From Penium margaritaceum (taxonomy: Eukaryota > Streptophyta > Zygnematophyceae > Desmidiales > Peniaceae), in assembly GCA_023375785.1 (NCBI GenBank), contig SZWC01000557.1, forward strand, positions 333,655 through 397,654: a DNA stretch of 64,000 bases. The letters are read 5' to 3'. This document shows, in pieces, positions 38,519 to 48,290 of the stretch; the first letter of the stretch is position 1, and the number at the start of each line of letters is the position of its first letter. Below the pieces are notes generated by a model. That model had not been told where the DNA came from and searched no databases. It saw nothing but the letters and a program-made list of their open reading frames with translations. The position numbers and the translations under genes were made by a program.

Positions 38519-39193
38519 TCCACCAAAACTAGTTCTCTAAGACACCTCCCATTACTCCTTCCCTTATTTCGGACTCCGCGCGACACGCTACGTGCGCCGC
38601 GGGTCTCATCCTTGACACATACACACACACTCTTCACTACTATATTTCCTTGTTCTGCCACTACATCTTCCTCTAGTCCGCGGCTTGAACGCTCGCGGTC
38701 TTGTGTTCTTCCTTGAATCTTCGTCTTCGTGCGGTGCGTCCTCCCGGTCCTCCTGCTTGACTATCGCTACCCATCTTGAGCTCTCATTGGTCGAGCTTCC
38801 CCTTGATGTCTGGTCCTACCGTCATGCATCTCTGCACGTCCGCTGCTTCAGCTTTTCCGCGGCTCGACCCATGTTCCCTTCTCACCGCGGGTTCTCATCT
38901 TATTCTTCCTCCCTTTCCTGTTCTTCCGCGGCCATTTTTGCCTCCTAGCAGCAACTTTTCCTGCCTCTTCTCGATTGCTTCTAGAATCCGCGCCACCCCA
39001 CGCTCTACCGCAATTCTATCGTAGGAGCCAGTATGCCTTCCGCGTCCTCCGACACTCTGCGGTTCCCCTGTTATCCTCCTCCGCAGATCAATGGCCGCGG
39101 AAGCTTTGTTCTGCGGATCTGTGGATGGCGGTGATTTCTTCTCCGCAGACATATCTTTCCCTCAGCGGAGATGCAGTGGATCCTCCCCTGACA

Positions 39194-39198
39194 AGGCA
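39194..39198 (+). repeat. TSD AGGCA (right) of the Ty3 element
   Basis: Matches 25,748-25,752. Confidence 0.93.
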
Positions 39199-39649
39199 TC
39201 CATTCCCTCCTCTAGAAGCTTCTGCCCGTTCCTATATTGCTCTGCTTGCTTATAGTAAGAGGGAAGGTGTCCAGAAGATTTAAGACACCTATAGATGCAT
39301 TGTAGGACAAGTCACCCCTTCTAGAAGGTGTTCCACCTTCCTGGACCCTCACCTGGCCTCGTAGAAACTTAAAGAGGAACTCCAGAGGGTGAGCTAGCTT
39401 CCTGGCATCTATTTTCCATCTCCCTTAAGGCAGGAAAGAAACTCATCTTGTGCGATTTGAACTCGGGCCCCTACATCTATAGGTGAACACCATTAACCAC
39501 TAAGCCACCTTAGCTTGTATTTTTTGGTGTTCCTTTTGTGAGTCACTCCTGCCATGGTGAGGAGCATTACTCTAACAATCTCCCCCTTGCGCATCACCAA
39601 TGGCAGTTGTCCATGCTTAATCTTTAAGTCAGGAGCCTTTCTCCTCATG
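39199..39649. other. Right flank of the Ty3 element
   Basis: No protein-coding evidence. Holds the SINE-like segment and, near 39,570, AACAATCTCCCCCTTGCG, probably the end of a copia fragment. Confidence 0.4.
39445..39510 (-). repeat. tRNA-derived SINE-like sequence
   Basis: On the minus strand TGGCTTAGTGG (39,497-39,507) fits the Pol III A-box and GAGTTCAAATCGC (39,452-39,464) the B-box, with tRNA-like spacing. No acceptor stem or poly-A tail can be fixed, so a SINE head or decayed tRNA pseudogene is more likely than a functional tRNA. Confidence 0.55.
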
Positions 39650-40444
39650 CGAGGTAAGCTTGTATTTTATTGCTCCCTCTCACTCAACCTCATCCTTCTT
39701 GTGCAGTGCCACACTCACGCTCCTCTTGTATGAAGAAGACTTGTGCGAACCCTGTCCACATGTCCTTGTCGGCATCGTACCTTTTTGTCCTTCTTCGTAT
39801 ACGGTTGCTCGTGCGAGGCTCTTGAGGTGGTTGTTGTTGTTGCTGTCACCTTGTGGCGCCATCCTCTTGAAGCGCGTGCACCCCCTCTCTTGGAGACCTT
39901 GGAGACATCGCTCGACTCCCCGCCTCCACGTCCATCTCCGGTGCTTTGCATTCTTTGTCCGAACTAGCCGGAATACATTCTACCGGTCGCACATCCCTCA
40001 GGCGATCCTCTCCGACTGGTCCAACTGTGAGGACGTCACCCTCATTCACGTCTTCCGGCGTTCCCCCCTCAAGGAGTGGCATCCAGTCCCCCACTTGGAG
40101 AGACCTGCCTCCTTGTCTGGCCAACGGCTTTTCTCGTAAAACGTGACGTCGCGACTCCGCACAATCTGCTGCCTCCTTGGGTCAAAGAGCCGGTAGGCCT
40201 TGTTTCCACTCTCATATCCAAGGAAAATACACCGGCGGGTATGCGGGTCCAGCTTGCTCCGTCCCCCACGTGCCTGCACTATTGCATGTGCAACACAGCC
40301 AAACGTGCAGAGGTGATCCAACGCTTGCTTCCTCCCGCTCCACACCTTTTGTGGCATCTTCCACGCCTTGCTCTCCTTGTCCTTAAGGGGCTTGTTTGGC
40401 ATGAGATTCATGATGTACGCTGTTGTCCTTGCCGCCTCCGCCCA
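39650..40444 (-). pseudogene. Element H: copia integrase C-terminus
   Basis: Minus-strand frame 40,411-40,046: MNLMPNKPLKDK, KVWSGRKQALDHLCTFGCVAHA, RRCIFLGYESGNKAYRLFDPRRQQIVRSRDVTFYE. This is the conserved copia integrase C-terminal segment. The frame continues into a charged linker (to about 39,850). Both ends are truncated; at about 40,445 it meets plus-strand RNase H head-on. Confidence 0.88.
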
Positions 40445-40870
40445 CTACAGCTTGTGGACTACACATATGCTAATTGTGGAGGGGAAATCGATGATAGAAG
40501 GTCCACCTCCGGCTTCATGTACCTTAAAAACGGTGGTGGAGTCTCTTGGGCGAGCAGAAAGCAAAGCTCTATCTCCCTCTCTACCGCTGAGGCAGACTAC
40601 ATCGCCATGTCAGGAGCATGCAAGGAGACATAGTGGCTATATAGTTTGCTTGCTGGGATGAAAGTACCAGAAACGGAGGCAACAAAGGTCCGCATCGATA
40701 ACAAAAATACCATGAAAATGGTACCTTTGATGTCAGATCTTGGCGAGCAAAGCACATCAACATAAGGTACTACTATTAACTCGAGCTTGTCACTAAGGAC
40801 ATGGACAAGGAATTGGATTCGGCAGGTACTCAAGGCATCGGTGTGGTCAACGTAGCGGCCAAGGACTGAC
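40445..40870 (+). pseudogene. Element I: copia RNase H
   Basis: LVDYTYANCGGEIDDRRSTSGFMYLKNGGGVSWASRKQ, STAEADYIAMSGACKE, then after a stop ATKVRIDNKNTMK. This is the canonical copia RNase H with the usual Y.D.D(W/C)AG start altered (YANCGG). It ends in TQGIGVVN, the same C-terminus as element F. Confidence 0.9.
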
Positions 40871-40932
40871 GCGAAGACTGCTAGAGAGAGGAAATGTCTC
40901 ATAACTAATGGAAAGTGGTGCAAAGGAGAGTT

Positions 40933-41315
40933 TGTTGACCTGATATGCTCCTTGTCCATCACTACGATTTTGACAGGCACAGGATGGAGAAGGCATGTAC
41001 TATTCCCTTGGTGTAAGACCTCTAAGTCTAGTCAAAATAGACAGGGCATGCACTCATCCTTTGGAGAAGTTCCCCTTGATCTAAACTGGATTGTTTAGCT
41101 GGCAAACACTACCTAGGACATCTCATTGTAGCGTAGACGTTCAAGAGATAGTCTATGGAGGGAGAGGTCATTAGGTCAAATCCCAATCCACTGACTAGTT
41201 TTATTTTTGACCAGAAGGGGACAAAAAGGTTCTAAGAGACATCTTAAAACATTTCAAGGTCCTTCCTTGTAGTTTGCGCCACATGGCGGGTCCAACACAA
41301 GTGATTCCTATGAAT
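40933..41315 (+). repeat. Family-2 LTR of element I, 3'-truncated
   Basis: Starts TGTTGACCTGATATGCTCC. It follows the family-2 LTR to AAGTGATTCCTATGAA, then ends in the palindrome. Confidence 0.82.
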
Positions 41316-41336
41316 TGCTATTCATAGGAATCACTT
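41299..41336. repeat. Perfect 17-bp inverted repeat
   Basis: AAGTGATTCCTATGAAT, TGCT, then its exact complement. It joins a plus-oriented LTR piece to about 50 bp of the same LTR in inverse orientation. Confidence 0.95.
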
Positions 41337-41364
41337 CCTTGCACTATGTCGATAACACCTAGCC

Positions 41365-41934
41365 ACGTTTACGCGAGCGCCACGATTTAAAGAGATCAAA
41401 GTGTTGCAGAGCGACAAAGGCTTCAAAGACTACCTCGGAGCTGCGTGCATAAAGTGCAATGCATTACGCCATACTCGCGGCGGCAAAACAATCTAGTAGA
41501 ACGTACCAACCGCACCATCCTTAAGTGAACCTGCTCCATGCTTCACGAGGATCAACTTACCTATGACTTCTGGGCCAAAGCAGTGAGCACTACATTATAC
41601 ATCAAGAATTGCAATCCAACCAAGGCGTTGGAGTAAATGAAATCGTATGAGGCATTAGTTAGCATAAAGCCGAGCGTGGGTCATCTTTGCGCGTTTGGCA
41701 GTTTGGCGTACATGCACGTACTCAACAAGACGCAATAAAATGGGATGCAAAGAGCGCCCACATGCTAATGACCGGCTATGACGTGGCAAGCAAGGCCTAT
41801 CGCCTCTACAAAAGGGATACGAGCCATGTCATCATGTCCAGGGATCTCGTCTTCAACGAGAGCAACGTCATCAGCACCAACATTGTTTGTGATGAAGCAA
41901 CTGAATAAACAACAAATGAGGCAGCGAGAGTAGA
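41365..41934 (+). pseudogene. Element I2: family-3 copia integrase
   Basis: RRQNNLVERTNRTIL (Q.N.V.ER motif), LTYDFWAKAVSTTLYIKN, HLCAFGSLAYMH, and an open frame ending ASKAYRLYKRDTSHVIMSRDLVFNES. Integrase core end and C-terminus. Stops at 41,934 where a minus-oriented LTR starts. Confidence 0.87.
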
Positions 41935-42640
41935 TGTTCGAACTAGATGATAGAGGAGCCTTGGAGCAGCAAACATATGGGAATCAAAGGGCAATACTTG
42001 TGCTTAATAAGGGTTATTGAACCACTCCAAATGATAGATTACATATAGAGCTAGAGCTTGGGCAAGTCAGCCCTCTCAGAGGCCACACCACTCGGCCATG
42101 AAGGCTAAGGCTCACACACTATAGTCCAAAATCTCACACAAGAGAGGACATCAGCTTGTCAATCAGACTCACAACTTATACACGACCTAAAGAGCTAGAA
42201 AATGCGCTCATGGCACACTCCCAGTGGTGACATAACCCACGTCCCCATGGAAAATCGCCATGTGTCCATGGCTAGCACACAAGGATATCACCTCGCCTAG
42301 GTACCTTTTTCCTAGTCAGCACACTTTGAGAAGGCAACTAAAGAATCTAGGACCTGTTTGGATACTCTTATCACTTCTCGACCCTGGACCTCTTGCATTT
42401 TTGTTTTCTCATGCTAAGACATGGAGCCATCGCCCATGGTCCCTCAGGTACCGGCAGTCGATGACCCGAGAAACATAAAACATTCATGTCCCACTCTGAC
42501 CGTTGGATCGGCCTGAAACTTCAACCGTATGCAGTTTTGCCATGTGATCATTCTATTAGAAAACATTGATTGACGATTTGATACATCATCTGATAGTTTC
42601 ATGGAACTTGCTACTGTAGAGCTTAAGGTAGTGGAAAACT
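41935..42640 (-). mobile_element. Element E 3' LTR (family 3, minus)
   Basis: The left end TGTTCGAAC is the inverse of the family-3 LTR end. Blocks GGTGATATCCTTG, CTATATGTAATC and CCATGGGCGATGG match the solo LTR in inverse. The right end merges with RNase H coding sequence and is approximate. Confidence 0.78.
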
Positions 42641-43560
42641 TGCTTTGCTGCCTTCAGGAGCTCATGTCCGGGATTTGCCATGTGTTGGCTCAAAGCGCTT
42701 CCAACCTGTGCGAGGTCCGACCTGGTTGCCACCATCAGGTACACGAGACTACCACCGGCACTCTAGTACTTCTCCCGCTCAACTACATCCTCTTCTCTGA
42801 TGAAGCTCACGAGGTTCTTCCTCATCTCTAGCGGCGTGCTGATGGGTTTGGCCTCTGCCATGCCGAGCCGCTTCAAGGCATCCTTGATGTAGTGGCCCTG
42901 GTGTATAGAGAGAGAGCGTGGTTTCCGGTCACGCATGATTGAGATTCCAAGGAAGTATGATGACTCCCTAATATCGGACATGTGGAAGCACTCCTGCATG
43001 GCCTCGTTGAACTCTTGCAGAGAAAACATGCTATTGGAAAGGAGGAGCATGTCATCCACATAAACGATGATGATGAGTACTTCATGACCATGCTGCCAGC
43101 AATAGACGCTGTAATCACATTTGTTGCACTCAAAATCCATACAGTGTAGCGGCACATCCCATTTCTAGTGCCAAGCAAGCTATGCTTGCTTGAGATTGTA
43201 CAGCGAGTTCTGGAACTTGCAAACTAGGTGCTTCTGGCCATGTATGATGAGCTCCTTTGGCTGCTCTATGTAGATATCTTCCTCCAAGCCACCGTTCAAG
43301 AATGATTTCTTGATATCCATGTGGTAAATTTTGATGTCCTCAACTGCTACATAAGAATGAAGCGTGCGCACAGAGGCAAATGTTGGAAAAGGAGCAAAGG
43401 TTTCCGTGTAATCGATGCGTTTTTGCCATGAGCAGCCCTTGGTGCCCAGCCTCACCTTGTACATTTTGAGGTTTCCACCTGCGCCACTCTTTTTGTTGAA
43501 TACCCACTTGTACTTGATTTCCTTTTGTCCAGGTGGACGCCTGGTATTTTCACACATACC
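42600..43560 (-). pseudogene. Element E: copia reverse transcriptase and start of RNase H
   Basis: Minus strand: KEIKYKWVFNKKSGAGGN, TETFAPFPTFASVRTL, KIYHMDIKKSFLNGGL, KHLVCKFQNSLYNLKQA-stop, then IIIVYVDDMLLL (intact YVDD), SYFLGISIMRDR, KPISTPLEMRKNL, SLVYLMVATRSDLAQ. RNase H is truncated after about 30 residues by the LTR. Internal stop near 43,180. Confidence 0.93.
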
Positions 43561-44940
43561 GTTATCGAGCTGCGACTATATCTCTACTTCATGGCTTTCG
43601 CCCTGTCTGCTACATGTAGTGCAACCATGGCCTTCTTGTACGACGGCGGTTCATCACAGTCTACTGAAATTGCGACCTTCATTTGGTGTGGTTTTTCAGG
43701 CATCCAGAAATGCCCGTGCTCACCAGGCTTGTAGCGAACTCTACAAGGGTACCTTCGATCTTGTACTTGAGTCTTAGTAGGCGCAGGCGCGATGCTGCTT
43801 GTACAACAAGTCCTCTAAATGTTGGTGCATCTTCTTCTTTACTTTTACCCATGAGGCCATTGTATGTTCTGCATGCATCATGGGAGAATTGAGTGGTTAT
43901 CCCACTGTCACAGTAGAGGGAGGTTCAGAAGAGATGGGGTCAGGGACACTGTTCGCTCCCACTACTTAATCAGCTGCTAGCTCTATTGCCTGTTTGCACA
44001 TGATGTTGGTGCTGATGATATTACTTTTGCTGAAAGCAACATCCTTGGAGATGACAACGTGGCCACTATCCCACTTGTAGAGACAGTACATCTTGCTTAC
44101 CCTATCATGCCGATCATTAGCATTTGTGCACTCTTTGCGTCCCATTTCTGCCGCTTCTCCTTTGGCACATGGATGTGCGCCAAGCTGCCAAATATGCAAA
44201 GGTGATCCACGCTCGGCTTCTTGCCAAACCACGCCTCGTTAGGCGTCATCTGCTCTTGGACCCGGGCTAGACTGCGGTTCGTGATATACACCAGAGTGCT
44301 GAAAACATCCGCCCAGAAGTCATGCATGAGCCGAGCTGCGCGCAACATGGAGCGCGCCAATTGAACAATGGTACGCTTGGCGCGTTCTCCTACATTGTTC
44401 TGCTGCAATGAGTATGGCGCTGCCGGCTGCACCTTGATGCCTATTGCTGCGAGGTAGTCTCGAAACTCCTTGCTCAGGTATTATCCACCGCGGTCACTGT
44501 GTAACGCCCTGAACTTCTTGCCATTCTGGTTCTCAACCATTGCCTTGAACTCCTTCAACCTATCAAAGCAATGGTGCTTGGAGGAAAGGGAGTGTACAAC
44601 ACCGTAACTTCTGAAATCATCAATGATGGTGAGAAAGTACCCAAACCCTCCTAATCTCTGGGTCTGCATTGGGCCACACAAGTTTGTGTGGACTAGCTCC
44701 AGTACCTCCTTTGCGTGCTCAAGAGAACGCATCGGGATGCTTCTTGCCCTCAAAACACCCGATGGACAATAGCTGGTCGAAGTTAGAGATGGCGGGCAAG
44801 TCATGCACCGTGTGCTTTGTTTGAAGTTGCTGCAAGGCACGCATACCGATGTGGCCGTAGCGCGCATGCAAGATTTTTCCATCTGTGGCGTGCACCACTG
44901 GTGCAAGACTATGCTCGCGCGGGATCTTGGTTGCCCCAAA
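43561..44940 (-). pseudogene. Element E: copia integrase and linker
   Basis: AKEVLELVHTNLCGPMQTQ, YFLTIIDDFRSYGVVHSL (catalytic IIDD intact), LHSDRGG, then QQNNVGERAKRTIVQLARSML, AWFGKKPSVDHLCIFGSLAH, and a C-terminal YCLYKWDSGHVVISKDVAF. Three frames; stops between them. The linker to reverse transcriptase (43,561-43,965) is strongly decayed. Confidence 0.9.
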
Positions 44941-45047
44941 GAGGCAATGCATGTCTTCTTCCTTCACCGACCTGGCCAGTTCCTCTCTCATTTTGTTGTT
45001 GCGAATGTACGACAATCCTCTTGTTTCTGTCCAAAACCACGGAGCAC
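44720..45047 (-). pseudogene. Element E: GAG-pre-integrase
   Basis: REELARSVKEEDMHCLFGATKIPREHS, then KILHARYGHIGMRALQQLQ (L.H.R.GH motif). It breaks off at about 45,047 and is joined head-to-head with plus-strand element F. Gag, protease and 5' LTR of E are missing. Confidence 0.85.
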
Positions 45048-45543
45048 GCCATGATGGTCATCTTTACACAGGAGGAAGCCGTGATTGTCAAGAAGAAGGA
45101 CATCAATATCTCCAATCCCAAAGAGAGTCTTGTGGCACTACTCCCAAGAGTTGATGGAATCAACAAGCGACTGACCAAGCCCCTTGAGAGTACATCTAAG
45201 GGATATGCAGCAGTTGAACAGCTCAATTCTCCGAAGCCTGATATTGCACCACAAGCCGTTACCTTGAGCATCATGGACAATAAGCGCCAACAATCTTGAA
45301 CGTGATTCAGTCTGATTTATACATACCAGTCTACACTCTTTGAACAGTGGCAGTAAGTACTTTGTAACATTGATTGATGATCACGGTCACAAGATGTAGA
45401 TCTAGTTTCTCAAGACAAATGGAGAGGTCAAGGAGAAGTTTCAGAACTTGTCACCATGGTAGAGCGGCATACAGGCAAGAAGGTCAAGGCACTACACACC
45501 GACAACTCTGGTGAGTACAAGATGTATAAAGGCTTGTTCATCC
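45048..45543 (+). pseudogene. Element F (copy 2): protease end to integrase start
   Basis: MVIFTQEEAVIVKKKDINIS and STSKGYAAVEQLN match family-2 sequence at 11,790-11,960. GAG-pre-integrase is largely deleted. IDDHGHKM (integrase core start) and HTDNSGEYKMYK follow. The frame stops at 45,543, where element G is inserted, and resumes at 52,014. Confidence 0.83.
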
Positions 45544-45783
45544 TATCAATGCGCAAGATAGCAATGGTCCACAAAATAGGTCCCGACATGGGAGGCCGCT
45601 GACCGCTCTTGGTATTGCAACCAATGTAGCATATCACGCTCAAACGAGGGATTCAAACCTTAGGTTTGTTTGGTTTGCAATCTCACTAGGTCTGCATGTT
45701 GGTCTTTAATGGCTACCTTTTTTAAACACTCGTAGAGGACTCCAAAAGGCAGGAATTGTAAATCGATGCATGCAAGGTACATG

Positions 45784-45791
45784 CTTTTATA
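45784..45791 (-). promoter_or_regulatory. TATA box in G 3' LTR
   Basis: CTTTTATA on the plus strand. Confidence 0.58.
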
Positions 45792-45957
45792 CTTGTAGAG
45801 CTTTGCAAAAGCTTCTACTTGTTGTGGCTCTATAGGAGCGAACCTCAACCTACAATGCTAGTTGGTGATCCTTAGACCGCCAAGTGTCATCTTCAAGGTA
45901 GGCTGTAGAAAGTTTCCTTGAAACTTCCTGTCCCAGTTTTGGCCACAAAGAATGTTA

Positions 45958-46024
45958 TGGCCGTCGCGGGGATTGAACTCGCGACATCTCGTTTGAGACT
46001 CCGGTGCCTATTCAACCAAGCCAA
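45958..46024 (-). other. tRNA-like segment in G 3' LTR
   Basis: Minus strand: TGGCTTGGTTGAATAGGC (A-box), GTCTCAAACGAGA hairpin, then GTCGCG/CGCGAC T-arm-like stem at 45,963-45,985 enclosing AGTTCAATCCC (B-box). The least decayed copy. Confidence 0.65.
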
Positions 46025-46194
46025 AAAGGTATGGTTTACATGTTGAGCCACATGGGACATACCCATTTTGTGCAGTGCATTCCTGGCCCATCTCAAAACA
46101 GACCAAGTGAACATACTCCATAGAGCAGTGCATGCCTTCTCCGTATGTGTAGCTAACTAGGCAGGCAGTGGACAAGATACAAACTATTTCAACA

Positions 46195-46205
46195 AATTTC
46201 TCCCT
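46195..46205 (-). promoter_or_regulatory. Element G polypurine tract
   Basis: The minus strand reads AGGGAGAAATT directly before the 3' LTR. Confidence 0.55.
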
Positions 46206-46700
46206 TGTACCCATGTCCATTTGTTGCTCACTGGACTCCATCAATGCCTCGTGGCTCACCCTTCCTCTGTTGTATGCCTTGTGTTGAATCAACGAATGCC
46301 TACATAGTGCATGCCGCTTTCCACTGGCTTGGTCATGTAGTCAGCAAGGATGTTCTTGGTTCCATAGTGCTACAAGCTCACCACATTCTTCATAACCAGG
46401 TGACGTGAGTAGTGGTGACGTATGTGGATGTGTTTCCATTGTAGCGAGATGATCTCGTCTCCAGTCATCGAGATGGTGCTCATGTTGTCCACATGTACAA
46501 CCGTGGCCTCCGCTTGTGGCACTGTCATTTTCCAAAGCAGGCTACGCGCCCACGGAGCCTCCTTGCACAACTTAAATATAGCAACATACTCTGCCTCACG
46601 TCTGAACAAGGAAATACAATCTGCTTCTAGGTGGCCATGAGATGGCAGTGCCATTCAAGATGCACACAAGCTAGAGGTTGATTTTTGGTCATCACGATTT
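46206..46700 (-). pseudogene. Element G RNase H and pol C-terminus
   Basis: REAEYVAIFKLCKEAPWARSLL, VVHVDNMSTISMTGDEI, KHIHIRHHYSRHLVMKNVV: canonical copia RNase H end. Frameshifted from reverse transcriptase near 46,690. Confidence 0.88.
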
Positions 46701-47384
46701 CCTCCCGAGTTAGCGTTAGTGTAGCACTTCAGGCAAAGGGGATCCATGCCTTGTTCGCCTCCAACAACAAGGCCCATGTAACATGTCTTTTACAAGTAAC
46801 ACAAGATGTGTTCTACTACATGCGAGTGTTGTCGCCCTGTGTTGGCCACGAACCTGCTCACTTGTCCAACAGCATAGTAGATGTCCCGACCAGTTCCTAC
46901 CATGGCATACATGATGCTACCCACGCCAGCCTGATAGGGGATGTCTTGTATCTCATATTATTCTGGTTTGTTGCTTGGCAAAATGGAGGCTTTCGGGTGT
47001 GTATCTGTCATCATTAGGGTGTTAACAGATTTGGAGTCTTCCATGTGATAGCCCTTCACTACCTCATGAATGTATTTGGTTTGGTTGCGTTTGATGGTGC
47101 TTACTACTTGGTTGCAATGGATGGCGATCCAAGGTAGTACTGGTCAGGACCCATGTCCTTCATCTTGAACCTTTTGGTGAGATCTGACTTCAGCTCATCA
47201 AGCTGCTTGACCGAATACAAGTAGATGATGAGATCATCCATGTATAGCGCAACCAGCATCAGTCCTCTTTCATCCTCGTGCACGTACATGCTCAGGTCAT
47301 TCTGGCAATGCACAAAGGAAAGACTAATCATGAAAGCGTCCATCCCTTCGTACCACATCCTTCGGGCCTCTTTTGGCCCATAGA
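46701..47384 (-). pseudogene. Element G reverse transcriptase, part 2
   Basis: LVALYMDDLIIYLYSVKQLDELK has an intact YMDD. Then MKDMGPDQYYLGSPS, after which the frame shifts; the sequence near 46,900 still encodes VGSIMYAM-like and ICYAVG-like pieces. The MITE precedes it (47,393-47,853). Confidence 0.9.
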
Positions 47385-47392
47385 GTGCTTTC

Positions 47393-47853
47393 TAAGGCTG
47401 TAAGCCATAATACGGGACTCGCAAGTCTGACTCGCAAATCCGAGTCCGGACCCGGACTCGCAAGTCCAAATCCAGGGTCCAGACCCAACCTGGTCTCACA
47501 AATCTCACCTTAACCTCCTACAACGAGACAACGACGACAAAGAGGGGATCGTTGTAGATTACATGAATACAAGTATGGGTCAAATTCCTTTTCTATTAGC
47601 TACATGTTGAGTTCACATGACTTTAGAGTCACAAATTCAAAAAACACATTGATTAGAACCATTTTTTAATAGATGATGCACCAGACTCGCAATTCTTGCC
47701 CACCGGACTCGCAAATCCAGGAGACTAGACTCGCAAGTCTGGGACTCGCGAGTCCGAGTCTCAGACTCGCAAATCCGAGTCTGCCACTGGACTCGGACTC
47801 GCAAGTCAGGTTCTAGGCTCAGAATCGAGGTTCCAAACTCGCGAACACCCTTA
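47393..47853. mobile_element. hAT-like MITE with GACTCGCAAGTC subterminal repeats
   Basis: 461 bp. Ends TAAGGCTGT and, inverse, TAAGGGTGT (one mismatch). Perfect 8-bp TSD GTGCTTTC at 47,385-47,392 and 47,854-47,861. Both ends are packed with GACTCGCAAGTC and GACTCGCAAATCCGAGTC units. Pol sequence is continuous across it once one TSD is ignored. No ORF. Confidence 0.93.
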
Positions 47854-47861
47854 GTGCTTTC

Positions 47862-48290
47862 ACCAACTTGCACAGTTTGCCCTTGGGAGCTTGGACTCCT
47901 TCGGGCACCTCCATCAGCACTTCCCTGTCGAGTTTTTCATAAAGAAAAGGTGTCTTGATGTCCATCTTGTACAACTCTAGGTTCGTTACGGTTTCAAATT
48001 CAAGGAGAGAGCGGATTGAGGCAAGAGTCATGATGGGCGCGAAAGTCTCATCGTACTCGGATCTCGGGCGTTGAGAGAATCCCATAGCCACTACCCTTGC
48101 CTTGAACTTGTCCATGCTCCCATCTTGCCTCTTTTTCACTCGGAGGACCCACTTGAATCCCACCACGTTGGCCTTGTCGGGACTATCCACCAACACCTAC
48201 GTGCTATTCTCGGCAATGGACATGAGCTCGCTGTCCATTCCCTCCTTCCACTTGGCCGCATTTGAGCCATTCATGGCCTCCACCATTGTA
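47862..48290 (-). pseudogene. Element G reverse transcriptase, part 1
   Basis: Frame 48,196 to 47,862: VLRVKKRQDGSMDKFKARVVAMGFSQ, DETFAPIMTLASIRSLL, KMDIKTPFLYEKLDREVLMEVPEGVQAPKGKLCKLVKA. Preceded by an NSEL-like RT start (48,200-48,290). Interrupted at 47,853 by the MITE. Confidence 0.92.

Larger units (their letters stand above)
25753..39193 (-). mobile_element. 13.4-kb Ty3/gypsy element with extra domains
   Basis: Two LTRs of 1,322 and 1,323 bp in the same orientation, flanked by AGGCA. On the minus strand: gag, CCHC, protease 1, reverse transcriptase, RNase H, protease 2, a Pro/Thr/Ala linker, an unknown domain, a coiled coil, an H2C2-like zinc motif, five PHD-like fingers and a polypurine tract. 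The base composition is GC- and CpG-richer than the surrounding copia elements. Stops and frameshifts make it inactive as it stands. No integrase catalytic core was seen. Confidence 0.95.
37871..39193 (-). mobile_element. Ty3 element 5' LTR
   Basis: Pairs with 25,753-27,074. The minus strand starts TGTCAGGGGAGG and ends GGGGGTATCA. TSD AGGCA follows at 39,194-39,198. Confidence 0.94.
45544..46194 (-). mobile_element. Element G 3' LTR
   Basis: Family-1 LTR. The minus strand starts TGTTGAAATAG at 46,194 and ends TTGATA. TATA box TATAAAAG at 45,784-45,791. Includes the best preserved tRNA-like segment. Confidence 0.9.
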
